Of a DNA stretch of 64,000 nucleotides, positions 29,290 to 39,478 are shown piece by piece. Below the pieces are notes generated by a model. The model did no database searches, was not told where the DNA came from, and saw only the letters and a program-made list of their open reading frames with translations. Position 1 is the stretch's first letter. Every line of letters starts with the position of its first letter. The translations under genes were made by a program, and so were the position numbers. The stretch spans positions 186,001-250,000 of the forward strand of contig NZ_JAMBPP010000003.1 in NCBI RefSeq assembly GCF_023369855.1. The letters run 5' to 3'. The DNA is from Actinotalea alkalitolerans (GTDB lineage Bacteria; Actinomycetota; Actinomycetes; Actinomycetales; Cellulomonadaceae).

Positions 29290-30614
29290 GATGGGAGCTC
29301 CTTCTCGATCTGGGTCAGGGCGTGGTCGTAGATGCTCAGTGCGCGGGCCACCTCGTCCGACGTGACCACGCACGGCGGGACCACATGGATGCGGTTGTCC
29401 ACCAGGAAGGGCAGCAGACCGCCCTCCAGGAGCAGGCCCTTGAGCCGCCCCATCGCAGCGGCAGGCAACGGTTCCCGGGTGGTGCGGTCCACGACCAGCT
29501 CGAGGGCCCAGAAGACCCCGAGCCCGCGGACGTCACCCACCACCGGGTGCCGATCCGCCAGGTCGGCCAGCCCGGGGCCCAGGACCTCGGCGCCGATCCG
29601 GGCCGCATGCTCCACGACGCCCTCGCGCGCCATCGCCTCGAGGGTCGCGACCACCGACGCCATCGCCAACGGGTGCCCCGAGTAGGTCAGCCCGCCGGGG
29701 AACACCCGCTCGTCGAAGGTCGCGGCAACCTCGTCCGAGATCACCACCCCACCGACCGGGACGTACCCCGAGTTGACCCCCTTGGCGAAGGTGATCAGGT
29801 CGGGTCGCACGTCGAAGTGGTCCAGGGCGAACCAGGCCCCCGTCCGACCGAACCCCGCCATGACCTCGTCCAGGATCAGCAGGATGCCGTACCTGTCGGC
29901 CAGCGCCCGCACCCCCGCCAGGTACCCGGGGGGTGGGACCAGCACCCCGCCGGTTCCCACCACCGTCTCGAGCAGGACCGCCGCGATCGATCCCGCACCC
30001 TCGGCCTCGATCACCCGGGCCAGGTGGTACAGCGCCCGCTCGGTCTCCTGCTCGGGGGTCGTGGCCCAGAAGTCGGTGCGGTACAGGTACGGGCCGAAGA
30101 AGTGGGCGTGGCCCCGGGCGAACTCGTTCGGGACCCGCCGCCAGTCCCCCGTGGCCACGACCGCCGCACCGGTGTTGCCGTGGTACGAGCGGTAGGCCGA
30201 CAGGACCTTGTCACGCCCGGTGTGCAGCCGCGCCATCCGGATCGCGTTCTCGTTGGCGTCCGCACCCCCGTTGGTGAAGAAGATCTTGGACATGCCCGGC
30301 GGGGCGTGCGCGACGATCGCCTCGGCCGCCCGTCCACGGGTCAGGTTGGCATGCGGGGGCGCGACCGTCGGCAGCACCTGGGCCTGGGCGGTGATCGCGG
30401 CGACCACCGCAGGGTGCGCGTGCCCGATGTTGACGTTCACGAGCTGGCTGGCGAAGTCCAGGTACCGACGACCCTCGAAGTCCCACACCTCGCTGCCGAG
30501 CCCACCGGCGATCGCCAGGGGCGCCAGCGCACCCTGCGCCGACCATGAGTGGAAGACGTGCGCGCGGTCCAGCCGTACGGCCGTCTCGCCGTCCTGTGGT
30601 GAGAGGTCGGTCAT
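29286..30614 (-). CDS. class III aminotransferase, probable beta-alanine:pyruvate transaminase
   Basis: PLP-dependent omega-amino acid transaminase, 442 aa. NGGADANENAIRMAR (115-129), the PLP-holding Asp in LLILDEVMAGFGRTG (Asp249-Glu250) and the Schiff-base lysine Lys278 in LITFAKGVNSGYVPVGG are present. Next to dihydropyrimidinase and beta-ureidopropionase genes, the expected substrate is beta-alanine (or beta-aminoisobutyrate), giving malonic semialdehyde. The start ATG at 30614 follows AAGGGTGCGAC. It is translationally coupled to the SDR gene. Confidence 0.85.
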   Translation of the reverse strand: MTDLSPQDGETAVRLDRAHVFHSWSAQGALAPLAIAGGLGSEVWDFEGRRYLDFASQLVNVNIGHAHPAVVAAITAQAQVLPTVAPPHANLTRGRAAEAIVAHAPPGMSKIFFTNGGADANENAIRMARLHTGRDKVLSAYRSYHGNTGAAVVATGDWRRVPNEFARGHAHFFGPYLYRTDFWATTPEQETERALYHLARVIEAEGAGSIAAVLLETVVGTGGVLVPPPGYLAGVRALADRYGILLILDEVMAGFGRTGAWFALDHFDVRPDLITFAKGVNSGYVPVGGVVISDEVAATFDERVFPGGLTYSGHPLAMASVVATLEAMAREGVVEHAARIGAEVLGPGLADLADRHPVVGDVRGLGVFWALELVVDRTTREPLPAAAMGRLKGLLLEGGLLPFLVDNRIHVVPPCVVTSDEVARALSIYDHALTQIEKELPS

Positions 30615-30673
30615 GTCGCACCCTTCACGGAGTCGTGGGCGGTGGGAACCACCCGAGGTTCGGCGCCCGCCGG

Positions 30674-30711
30674 GCTGCGTGCGGGGACCGTCGCCGGCCC
30701 CCGCACGCAGC
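30674..30711 (-). terminator. strong hairpin after the NMT1/THI5-type binding protein gene
   Basis: Perfect 13-bp inverted repeat GCTGCGTGCGGGG / CCCCGCACGCAGC with a 12-nt loop, 11 bp after the stop at 30722. It probably ends or attenuates the upstream transport/hydantoinase transcript before the aminotransferase gene. Confidence 0.7.
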
Positions 30712-30721
30712 GGGCCGTCGG

Positions 30722-31870
30722 TCAGCTCCCGCCGGCGGCGAGGGTCACGGAGAGCGGCTCGAAGCCGTCGCCCGTCACGTCCACACCGTCTTCGACGAGC
30801 TCGGCGAGCGCCTGCTCGATGTAGGTGTTCGAGTATGCCGTCGACGGCGGCTCGGTGCTGATGATGGTCGCCCCCGTCTCGTTGGACGTCTCCAGCGACA
30901 TCTCGACCGTCGCCTCCCACGCGGCGGGGTCGACCATGCCGATCCCGCCGGTGGTGCTCGGCCAGATGAGCTTGTTGACCTCGTTCGTCATCCACAGCTG
31001 GTGGCTGGCCCCCAGGGTCGAGCCCGCGGCCGTGACGATCTCCGCGGTCTCCTCGGGGTTGTCCCGCGCGAAGACCCAGCCCCGGATCGAGGCCTTGAGG
31101 AACTTCACGGTCGTCTCGGCGTACTCCTCGTCGTCGGCCAGCCGGGTCGCGTCGGCCCAGATCGCGTCCTGGAGCATCGCCGTGCCCTCCTCGTTCCAGT
31201 CGATGACGGAGAAGTCCTCGGGCTGGTACAGGTCACCCGTCTCGGGGTTCTCGGACTCGAGCAGCTGGGCGTACTCGTTGTAGGTCATCGCCTGGGCCGC
31301 GTCGATGTCACCGGCCAGGAAGGCGTTCATGTCGAAGGCCTGCTGGATGATCTCGACGTCGGTGACCCCGGCCCGGTTGAGCCCGGCGAAGAGCTCCCAC
31401 TCGTTGCCGTAGCCCCAGCTGCCGATCTTCTTGCCGTCGAGCTCGGCGACCGAGTCGATCCCCGCGTCGGCGAAGGACACCTGGAGCGTGGCCGAGCGCT
31501 CGAAGACCTGCGCCACGTCCGTGATCTGGGCGCCCTGCTCGATCGAGCCGAGCACCTTGGGCACCCAGGCGATCGCGTAGTCCACCTCCCCGTTGGCCAG
31601 GGCGTCCTGGGGGACGACGTCACCGCCGCTGGGCAGGATGGAGACGTCGAGCCCCTCCTCCTCGTAGTAGCCCTGGTCGAGGGCCGCGTAATAGCCCGCG
31701 AACTGCGCCTGGGTCAACCACTGCAGCTGCAGCGTGACCGGGGTGAGGTCCGCCGTGGCCGCGCCGCCGTCGTCGTCGTCCGAGGTGGTGCTCGCGCAGC
31801 CCGCGAGGGCCACCGCCGCGAGCGTGCCCACCAGGCCCGCCCGCAGCGAGATGCCGCTGTTGATCCTCAT
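30722..31870 (-). CDS. NMT1/THI5-like substrate-binding lipoprotein
   Basis: ABC receptor of the ThiY/NMT1 family that binds pyrimidine-like or riboflavin-like ligands, 382 aa. Lipobox LAGC with Cys25 after a clear signal sequence. The family N-terminus TLQLQWLTQAQFAGYYAALDQGYYEEEGLDV (about 45-75) and GGDVVPQDALANGEVDYAIAW are present. The pyrimidine-degradation context and the family suggest a pyrimidine, hydantoin or related ring compound as ligand. It lies 84 bp after the second permease. Confidence 0.87.
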   Translation of the reverse strand: MRINSGISLRAGLVGTLAAVALAGCASTTSDDDDGGAATADLTPVTLQLQWLTQAQFAGYYAALDQGYYEEEGLDVSILPSGGDVVPQDALANGEVDYAIAWVPKVLGSIEQGAQITDVAQVFERSATLQVSFADAGIDSVAELDGKKIGSWGYGNEWELFAGLNRAGVTDVEIIQQAFDMNAFLAGDIDAAQAMTYNEYAQLLESENPETGDLYQPEDFSVIDWNEEGTAMLQDAIWADATRLADDEEYAETTVKFLKASIRGWVFARDNPEETAEIVTAAGSTLGASHQLWMTNEVNKLIWPSTTGGIGMVDPAAWEATVEMSLETSNETGATIISTEPPSTAYSNTYIEQALAELVEDGVDVTGDGFEPLSVTLAAGGS

Positions 31871-31954
31871 GTCATCGCCTTCCTCGTGCCTGTCGGGTCC
31901 GTGCTGATGTCTGACCGGCCTGACGCCATCGGCAGGCGGACCTCTCGAGCGGGC

Positions 31955-32760
31955 TCATCCGGGTCGCCCGGAGGGCCCCGACCGCCGCCTGACCAGGTGC
32001 TCGGCGGCCAGCGTGGTGCCGTAGAAGACCAGTCCGACGATCACCCCGCCGAGCACGAAGGACCAGGCGCGTGCGTAGTTGCTCCCGGCGGCCGCGGTCG
32101 TGATGAACGAGCCGATGCCCGTCCGGGGGCCACCGAAGTACTCCGCGACGATCGCGGAGATCACCGCGAGCGACGAGGCCAGGCGCAGCCCCGTGAAGAC
32201 GAACGGCAGTGCCGCCGGAACGGTGACGGTGCGGGTGACCTGGCCAGGGGTGGCCGCGTAGACCCGCATCAGGTCACGGTGCACCGGCCGGACCTGGCGC
32301 AGGCCCCGCAGCGTGTTGACGAAGACCGGGACCAGCACCGCGACCGCTGCCACGACCTGCCGGGCGACCTCGGAGGCCGCACCGAACATCGTGTACAGGA
32401 CCGGGGCGAGGGCGACGATCGGCACGACGGCGAGTCCGGCGACGAGCGGTGCCAGCAGCCGGTCGGCGGTGCGCAGCAGGCCTGCCAGCACCGCCGCACC
32501 GATGCCGAGCAGGCCACCGAGCGCCAGGCCGACGGCGGCGTTGGTCCCGGTGACCACGATCGCGCCGCTGATCGTGGGCCACATCGCGACCAGCTCGCCG
32601 CCGATCGCCCGCGGGCTCGGCAGGAGGAACGGCGGGATCTCACCGAGGTCCACGGCAGCCTGCCACCCGACCAGCAGCAGTCCCGCGAGGATCACGGGTG
32701 CGAGCACGCGCAGGGCCGTGCCCCGCACGGCCACCACCACGGCGGTGCCGCCCGACGCGC

Positions 32761-32764
<4 letters not shown>
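31955..32764 (-). CDS. ABC transporter permease (ThiX/SsuC-like), second copy
   Basis: Inner-membrane permease, 269 aa, six helices. EAA-loop region MRVYAATPGQVTRTVTVPAALPFVFTGLRL (about 150-180), followed by SAIVAEYFGGPRTGIGSFI. GTG start at 32764 overlapping the ATPase stop (GTGA). It pairs with the permease at 33603-34475; the two probably form a heterodimer. Confidence 0.9.
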
Positions 32765-33602
<838 letters not shown>

Positions 33603-33606
<4 letters not shown>

Positions 33607-34475
33607 GCGGTCACCTCCGCACGCCGGTAGCGACCGAGCGGCAGCCCGACCAGCGAGACGAGACCCGCCACGAGCAGCCCGAGGAGCACCGCCCCCAGCA
33701 GGGGTGCCCACGGCTTGGCCGGGTCGCTGCTCGCGAAGTTGGCGAACTCCAGGATCATCCGTCCCACACCTCCGGGAAGTCCGGTCGAGACCTCGGCGAC
33801 GATGGTGCCGACCACGGCGTTGGCACCGGCCAGCCGGATGGCCGGGAGCACGTAGGGGACGCTGGCCGGCAGCCGCAGGCGGACCAGGGTCGACCACCAG
33901 CCCGCGCCGTAGGCCCGCATCAGCTCGCGATGGATCGAGTCGGGCGACTGGAGCCCGCGCAGGGCGCCCACCGCGACGGGGAAGAACGCCAGGTAGGAGG
34001 CGATCACCGCGACCGACATCCAGCCCTGCCAGGCGAAGCCGCCGATCTCGACCCGGCCTCCCCAGCCCTTGACCAACGGGGCCAGCGCGATCAGGGGGAC
34101 GGTCTGGCTGAGCACCACGAGCGGCAGCACCGCGGCCTCGACCAGCGCGAAGCGCTGCATGCCCACCGCGAAGCAGAACCCCACCACGACCCCCAGCACC
34201 CAGCTGACCAGGGCCACGGCCAGGCTGAACCCGCTGGCCTGGAGCACCGCGACCCACAGCGGCACGGCACCGGGGGCACCGGTCAGCGGCTCGGGCAGGC
34301 GCCCCAGCATCTCCCAGACGTGCGGCATGGCCAGGTCGGTGGTGCGCGGGAGCACCCGCACCTCGCGCACGCTCCAGCCCTGCTCGGGGCCGAGCAGCTT
34401 GTACAGCTCCCAGGTGGCCGCGACCCCCAGCAGGGCCGCCACCCCCAGACCCAGGTCGGCCAGGCGCCGCCTCAT
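33603..34475 (-). CDS. ABC transporter permease (ThiX/SsuC-like), first copy
   Basis: Inner-membrane permease, 290 aa. The N-terminal helix (about 5-20) is followed by a periplasmic segment and five more helices. EAA region LMRAYGAGWWSTLVRLRLPASVPYVLPAIRLAGANAVVG. It overlaps both the LLM oxidoreductase stop upstream and the ATPase start downstream by 4 bp, so the hydantoinase, LLM and transport genes are one translationally coupled unit. Confidence 0.9.
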
Positions 34476-35503
34476 GCGGTCGCCACGACGTGCTCGCGCA
34501 GCGCGGGGATGACCCGCTCGCCGTACATCCGCAGGGTCTCCTCCTTGTTGTCGTGCTGGAGGTAGCCCGCGAACTGGTCGACGCCGAGCTCGCGCAACGC
34601 CTCGAGCTTCTGGACGTGCTCGCGCGCGCTGCCGAGCAGGCAGAAGCGTTCGACGATCTCGTCCGGGACGAAGCCCGCGTGGCTGTTCCCGGCCCGCCCG
34701 TGCTGGTTGTAGTCGTAGCCCTGACGGCCCTCGATGTAGTCCGTGAGGGCCTTGGGCACCGACGAGCCCTGCCCGTACTTGGTCACGATGTCCGCGACGT
34801 GGTTGCCGACCATCCCGCCGAACCACCGGCACTGCTCACGCATGTGGGCGCGTGCCGCGGGCGAGTCTCCGTCCCCGACGTACATCGGGGCCGCGACGCA
34901 GAACTTCACCGCCGCGGGGTCCCGGCCGGCCTTCTCGGCCGCGTCCCGGACGGCCTTGATCATCCAGGCCGCGACATCGAGGTCCGCCAGCTGCAGGATG
35001 AACCCGTCACCGACCTCGCCGGTCAGCCTCAGAGCCAGCGGGCCGTAGGCCGCGACCCACACGTCCAGGGTCGACCCGGTGCTCCACGGGAACCGGACCG
35101 TGACGCCGTTGACCTCGACGGCACGGTCGTTGGCCAGCTCACGGATCACGTGCACCGACTCGCGCAGGGTCGCGAGGTTGCTGGGTCGACCGTTCAGGGT
35201 CCGCACGGCCGAGTCCCCCCGGCCGATCCCGCAGATCGTCCGGTTGCCGTACATCTCGTTCAGGGTCGCGAGGAGGGAGGCCAGGACCGTCCAGTCACGC
35301 GTGGCCGGGTTGGTCACCATGGGGCCGACGACGACCTTGCGGGTCGCCGCCAGGATCGCCGAGTAGATCACGAACGGCTCCTGCCAGAGCAGGTGCGAGT
35401 CGAAGGTCCAGACGTGGCTGAACCCGTGGGTCTCGGCCTGACGGGCGAGCTCGACCGTGCGCGAGGCCGGGGGGTTGGTCTGCAGGACGACGCCGAAGTC
35501 CAT
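34472..35503 (-). CDS. LLM class (luciferase-like) flavin or F420-dependent oxidoreductase in pyrimidine cluster
   Basis: Luciferase-like TIM-barrel enzyme, 343 aa, start ATG after AGGAG. Seen are MDFGVVLQTNPPASRTVELARQAE, a barrel strand with FSHVWTFDSHLLWQEPF (about 29-45) and TICGIGRGDSAVRTLNGRPSNLATL (about 93-117), the cofactor-phosphate region. The subfamily recurs beside dihydropyrimidinase and beta-ureidopropionase genes. The reaction is not established. It overlaps the first permease by 4 bp and lies 12 bp after dihydropyrimidinase. It is the only candidate in the cluster for the step that precedes ring opening. F420 or FMN as cofactor cannot be decided here; an F420 pathway lies 7-13 kb away. 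Confidence 0.82.
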   Translation of the reverse strand: MDFGVVLQTNPPASRTVELARQAETHGFSHVWTFDSHLLWQEPFVIYSAILAATRKVVVGPMVTNPATRDWTVLASLLATLNEMYGNRTICGIGRGDSAVRTLNGRPSNLATLRESVHVIRELANDRAVEVNGVTVRFPWSTGSTLDVWVAAYGPLALRLTGEVGDGFILQLADLDVAAWMIKAVRDAAEKAGRDPAAVKFCVAAPMYVGDGDSPAARAHMREQCRWFGGMVGNHVADIVTKYGQGSSVPKALTDYIEGRQGYDYNQHGRAGNSHAGFVPDEIVERFCLLGSAREHVQKLEALRELGVDQFAGYLQHDNKEETLRMYGERVIPALREHVVATA

Positions 35504-35515
35504 GGGGTGCTCCTC

Positions 35516-36934
35516 TCAGACCAGGTACTGGGACAGTCCGCGCCTGACGAACCTCCCGTCGCCGGGGCGACCGTGGTAGCCGCCCTGGTCGACCAGGACC
35601 TTGCCGCGGGACATCACGACGTCCACGTGCCCGTCGATCTCGAAGCCCTCCCAGGCCGAGTGGTCCATGTTCATGTGGTGGGTCCGGCCGTAGCCGATCG
35701 AGGTGTGGCCGGCCGGGTCGTAGACCACGACGTCGGCATCGGCGCCCGGTACCAGCACCCCCTTGGTGCCGTACATGCCGAACATCCGCGCGGGGGTCGT
35801 GGAGGTGATCTCGACCCACCGCTCGAGGCTGATCTCCCCCGTGACCACGCCCTGGTACATCAGGTCCATCCGGTGCTCGACCGATCCGATGCCGTTGGGG
35901 ATCTTGGTGAAGTCGCCCAGCCCGAGATCCTTCTGACCCTTCATGCAGAACGGGCAGTGGTCGGTCGAGACCATCTGCAGGTCGTTGGTCCGCAGACCGC
36001 GCCACATGTGGTCCTGGTGCCCCTCGGCCCGGGAGCGCAGCGGGGTCGAGCAGACGTACTTGGCCCCCTCGAAGCCGGGGGCGCCGAGGTGCTCCTCGAG
36101 CGAGAGGTACAGGTACTGCGGGCAGGTCTCGCCGAAGACGTTCTGGCCCCGGTCGCGTGCCGCGGCGAGCTGCTCGACGGCCTGCTTGGCGCTGACGTGC
36201 ACGACGTAGAGCGGGGCACCGGTCAGGTCGGCCAGCATGATCGCGCGGTGGGTGGCCTCCTCCTCCATCTGCCAGGCACGTGCCACGCCGTGGAAGTACG
36301 GGTCGGTCCGTCCCGCCTCGACCAGCTGCTGGGCCAGGACGTCGATCGCCGGTCCGTTCTCGGCGTGCATCATGGTCAGCAGCCCGGTCTCGGCGGCCTT
36401 CTGCATCGCTCGGAGGATCTGCCCGTCGTCGCTCAGGAACACCCCCGGGTAGGCCATGAACAGCTTGAAGCTCGACACCCCTTCGTCGAGCAGCCCCTCC
36501 ATGGCCTGGAGCGAGGCGGCGTCGACCCCGCCGACGATCTGGTGGAAGCCGTAGTCGACCGCGCACTGCCCTGCGGCCTTGGCGTGCCACGCCTCGAGCG
36601 CATCCTGGACCCGCTCCCCCGCACGCTGCACGGCGAAGTCGACGATCGTCGTGGTCCCGCCCCAGGCCGCGGCCCGGGTGCCGGTCTCGAAGGTGTCGCT
36701 GGCCGAGGTGCCGCCGAAGGGCAGCTCCATGTGGGTGTGGGCGTCGATCCCGCCGGGGATCACGTACTTCCCGGTGGCGTCCACGACCCGGTCGACGTGG
36801 GCGGACACGTCGAAGCCGAGCAGGGTCGAGCCGGGAGCCAGCACGGCCGCGACGGTCTCGCCGTCGACCAGCACGTCGGCGCGGCTGCGTCCCGTCGCGT
36901 TGACGACCGTGCCACCGCTGATCAGGGTCTTCAC
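35516..36934 (-). CDS. hydA: dihydropyrimidinase (hydantoinase)
   Basis: Binuclear zinc amidohydrolase that opens dihydrouracil, dihydrothymine or hydantoins to N-carbamoyl-beta-amino acids, 472 aa. All metal ligands are visible: His66 and His68 (DAHTH), carboxylated Lys157 (SFKLFMAYPG), His190 (MMHAENG), His246 (VVHVSAK) and Asp325 (STDHCPF). GTG start at 36934 after AGGAG, chosen because KTLISGGTVVNA is the conserved N-terminus. It lies 25 bp downstream of the beta-ureidopropionase gene. Confidence 0.94.
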   Translation of the reverse strand: MKTLISGGTVVNATGRSRADVLVDGETVAAVLAPGSTLLGFDVSAHVDRVVDATGKYVIPGGIDAHTHMELPFGGTSASDTFETGTRAAAWGGTTTIVDFAVQRAGERVQDALEAWHAKAAGQCAVDYGFHQIVGGVDAASLQAMEGLLDEGVSSFKLFMAYPGVFLSDDGQILRAMQKAAETGLLTMMHAENGPAIDVLAQQLVEAGRTDPYFHGVARAWQMEEEATHRAIMLADLTGAPLYVVHVSAKQAVEQLAAARDRGQNVFGETCPQYLYLSLEEHLGAPGFEGAKYVCSTPLRSRAEGHQDHMWRGLRTNDLQMVSTDHCPFCMKGQKDLGLGDFTKIPNGIGSVEHRMDLMYQGVVTGEISLERWVEITSTTPARMFGMYGTKGVLVPGADADVVVYDPAGHTSIGYGRTHHMNMDHSAWEGFEIDGHVDVVMSRGKVLVDQGGYHGRPGDGRFVRRGLSQYLV

Positions 36935-36959
36935 GTCGGTCTCCTCACGTCGGGACGGG

Positions 36960-37808
36960 TCAGGGGGCCACGATCGCGCCGTAGGCGTCAGGGCGACGGT
37001 CGCGGTAGAACTGCCAGCGCTCGCGCACCGTGCGGATCGCGCCGAGGTCGACGTCACGCACGATCAGCCCCGCCTCGGTCGAGCTCGCGAGCTCGCCCAC
37101 GAACGCGCCGTCGGGCCCGACGACGTAGGACGAGCCGTAGAAGGCGACGGCCTGGTCGCCGTACTCGTTCTCCTCGGAGCCGACCCGGTTGTTGGCCGCC
37201 ACGTAGTAGCCGTTGGCGATGGCGGCGGCCGGCTGCTCGATCTCCCAGAGCCGGTTGGAGATCCCGGGGGCGGTGGCGTTGGGGTTGAAGACGATCTCCG
37301 CACCGGCCAGGCCGAGCATGCGCCAGCCCTCGGGGAAGTGGCGGTCGTAGCAGATGTTCACCCCGATGCGACCGACGGCGGTGTCGAAGACCGGGTAGCC
37401 GAGGTTGCCCGGACGGAAGTAGAACTTCTCCCAGAACTTGGGCAGGTGCGGGATGTGGTGCTTGCGGTACCTGCCGAGGTAGGAGCCGTCCGCGTCGACG
37501 ACCGCGGCCGTGTTGTAGAGCACACCGGGCTGGTCCTCCTCGTAGACCGGGAGCACCATGACGATGCCGAGCTCCTTGGCCAGGGCTGCGAACCGGTCGA
37601 CGGTCGGCCCGGGCACGGACTCGGCGTACGCGTAGTACTGGGGGTCCTGGGTGATCCCGAAGTACGGGCCGTAGAAGAGCTCCTGGAAGGCGATGACCTG
37701 CGCGCCCTGGGCTGCGGCCGCGCGGGCGTACTCCTCGTGCCGGACGATCATCGACTCCTTGTCGCCCGTCCAGGGGGTCTGGGTCAGTGCCACACGCACC
37801 ACGCTCAT
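36960..37808 (-). CDS. nitrilase-superfamily beta-ureidopropionase
   Basis: N-carbamoyl-beta-alanine amidohydrolase of the carbon-nitrogen hydrolase family, 282 aa. The catalytic triad is clear: Glu43 (FQELFYG), Lys116 (YRKHHIPH) and Cys153 (NICYDRHFPEGW). The KHHIPH and CYDRHFPEG contexts are those of the beta-ureidopropionase branch. Releases CO2 and ammonia to give beta-alanine. First gene of the cluster, with the ATG at 37808 after GGAGGA. It diverges from the MocR regulator. Confidence 0.92.
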   Translation of the reverse strand: MSVVRVALTQTPWTGDKESMIVRHEEYARAAAAQGAQVIAFQELFYGPYFGITQDPQYYAYAESVPGPTVDRFAALAKELGIVMVLPVYEEDQPGVLYNTAAVVDADGSYLGRYRKHHIPHLPKFWEKFYFRPGNLGYPVFDTAVGRIGVNICYDRHFPEGWRMLGLAGAEIVFNPNATAPGISNRLWEIEQPAAAIANGYYVAANNRVGSEENEYGDQAVAFYGSSYVVGPDGAFVGELASSTEAGLIVRDVDLGAIRTVRERWQFYRDRRPDAYGAIVAP

Positions 37809-38003
37809 GGGTCCTCCGCCTCGTCTCGGACGTCGACCCGGGGCCGGGGACCGGCCTCGGGCCCCGTCGCCAGTAATGTGACTCTCGGGGTTGAACATTT
37901 CTGCTGCGTTTCTCCTCGTTTCGGTCACGAGAACGCTGGTGTCGGGGCGGTAAAACCTCGGGTCGGGTGCGGCTCACCGCCCGATCACCGGCACGATGAC
38001 CCC
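37809..38003. promoter_or_regulatory. divergent control region of the pyrimidine cluster and its MocR regulator
   Basis: 195 bp between two divergent starts. The relatively AT-rich core (about 37874-37966) carries a direct repeat CGTTTC at 37907-37912 and 37917-37922, one helical turn apart, and TAAAAC (37952-37957) as a possible -10 toward the regulator. MocR-type proteins often bind direct repeats in such spacers. The exact promoters are not clear to me. Confidence 0.45.
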
Positions 38004-39344
38004 ATGGACCTGGCCCGGCACGTCGAGGACCGCAGCCCCCGCGGGATCGCCACCGCGGTCGCCCGGCTGGTCCGGTCGGGTGAGCTCCAGGCCGGGGACC
38101 GGCTGCCCACCGTGCGTGCGCTGGCCACCGACCTCGGGGTCAGCCCCGCGACCGTGAGCGGTGCGTGGAAGGCCCTGGCCGGCATCGGCCTGGTCCGCAC
38201 CCGCGGCCGGGCGGGCACCTACGTGCTGCCCGAGCCGCAGAGCTGGCTGCCTCCGCGCTACCGCGACCTGGCCACCGGCGCCGCCGCGACCCGCCTGGAC
38301 CTGTCGACCGGGACCCCGGACCCCGAGCTCCTGCCGCCCCTGGGGCCCACCCTGCGACGGGTCGCGAGCTCGAACCCGGCAGCAGCCACGGGCAGCTACC
38401 TCGCCGCACCTCTGATCGAGCCGCTCGAACGGCTGCTGAGAGCCTCCTGGCCCTTCCCGCCCGAGCGGCTCACCGTCGTGGACGGTGCCGTCGACGCGAT
38501 GAGCAGGGTCCTGGAGCAGATCACCGGGTTCGGCGACCGGGTCGCGATCGAGAACCCGTGCTTCCCCCCGGTGATCGACCTGGTCGAGCAGTTCGGGCTC
38601 GAGGCCGTGCCGGTCGACCTCGACCGGCACGGGATGCGCCCGGACCGCCTCGCATCCGCCCTCGAGGCCGGGGCGACCGTGGTGGTGATCCAGCCCCGGG
38701 CCCACAACCCGACCGGGGTCAGCCTCACCCCCACCCGGGCCCGCGAGCTGGCCCGGGTGCTGCGCGAGCGCGCCGACGGCCCCCGCGTCCACGTGATCGA
38801 GGACGACCACTCGGGTGAGATCTCCTCGGCGCGCGACGCCAGCCTCGGCCCGCTCGTGCCCGGGTCGGTGATCCACATCCGCTCGTACTCCAAGTCGCAC
38901 GGGCCCGACCTGAGGATCGCCGCGGTCGGCGGGTCCGCCTCGGTGCTCGACGGCCTCGTCGCGCGCCGCATGCTCGGTCCCGGATGGACCAGCAGGCTGC
39001 TGCAGGAGGTGCTCGTCGACCTGATGACCGACCCGGGCGCGATCGGCACGGTGCTCGAGGCCCGGCGCATCTACTACGCGCGCCAACGGGCTCTGACCAC
39101 CGCCCTGGCGACCCACGGGGTGGTGGTCACCCCCGGGGACGGCATCAACCTGTGGCTGCCTGTGGCCGACGAGGCGACCGCGCTGGTCCGGCTCGAGGCC
39201 GCCGGCATCCGGGTGGCCCCGGGAACCCCGTTCCTCGTGGGGGCACGGGCCGCATCCACCGCAGGTCACGTGCGGGTCACCGTCGGCTCGTTGCGCGGCG
39301 ACGTCGAGGCGGTCGCCCGCATCCTCGCGCTGGCTGCTGCCTGA
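38004..39344 (+). CDS. MocR/GntR family PLP-dependent transcriptional regulator
   Basis: Fusion of a GntR winged helix (residues 5-75; GDRLPTVRALATDLGVSPATVSGAWKAL) to a class I aminotransferase-like effector domain (about 95-446). The PLP-binding features are kept: HNPTG (234-238), DDHS and Lys297 in RSYSKSHGPDLR. 446 aa. Divergent from the beta-ureidopropionase gene, so it is the probable regulator of pyrimidine degradation, perhaps sensing beta-alanine or another amino compound through PLP. The ATG at 38004 begins MDLARHVEDRSPRGIA. Confidence 0.9.
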   Translation: MDLARHVEDRSPRGIATAVARLVRSGELQAGDRLPTVRALATDLGVSPATVSGAWKALAGIGLVRTRGRAGTYVLPEPQSWLPPRYRDLATGAAATRLDLSTGTPDPELLPPLGPTLRRVASSNPAAATGSYLAAPLIEPLERLLRASWPFPPERLTVVDGAVDAMSRVLEQITGFGDRVAIENPCFPPVIDLVEQFGLEAVPVDLDRHGMRPDRLASALEAGATVVVIQPRAHNPTGVSLTPTRARELARVLRERADGPRVHVIEDDHSGEISSARDASLGPLVPGSVIHIRSYSKSHGPDLRIAAVGGSASVLDGLVARRMLGPGWTSRLLQEVLVDLMTDPGAIGTVLEARRIYYARQRALTTALATHGVVVTPGDGINLWLPVADEATALVRLEAAGIRVAPGTPFLVGARAASTAGHVRVTVGSLRGDVEAVARILALAAA

Positions 39345-39396
39345 TCACGGGTCCCGGCTGCCCCGACCGGCACGCCCCACCCGCGGCCCCAGGGGA

Positions 39397-39424
39397 CTCA
39401 ACTCCGCACGTGTGCTGCCGATGG
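39397..39424 (+). promoter_or_regulatory. putative sigma-28 (FliA/WhiG-type) promoter of the GGDEF gene
   Basis: CTCA at 39397-39400 and GCCGATGG at 39417-39424, 16 bp apart, 55 bp upstream of the GGDEF start. This fits the FliA/SigD/WhiG family -10 (GCCGATAA) and the CTCA-type -35 reported for motile actinobacteria. The element is a sequence match only. Confidence 0.5.
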
Positions 39425-39478
39425 GACGGACAGGTCGACCGCACCGCTGCGCGTCGCCGTCCTGGGAGGTCAACGGTC

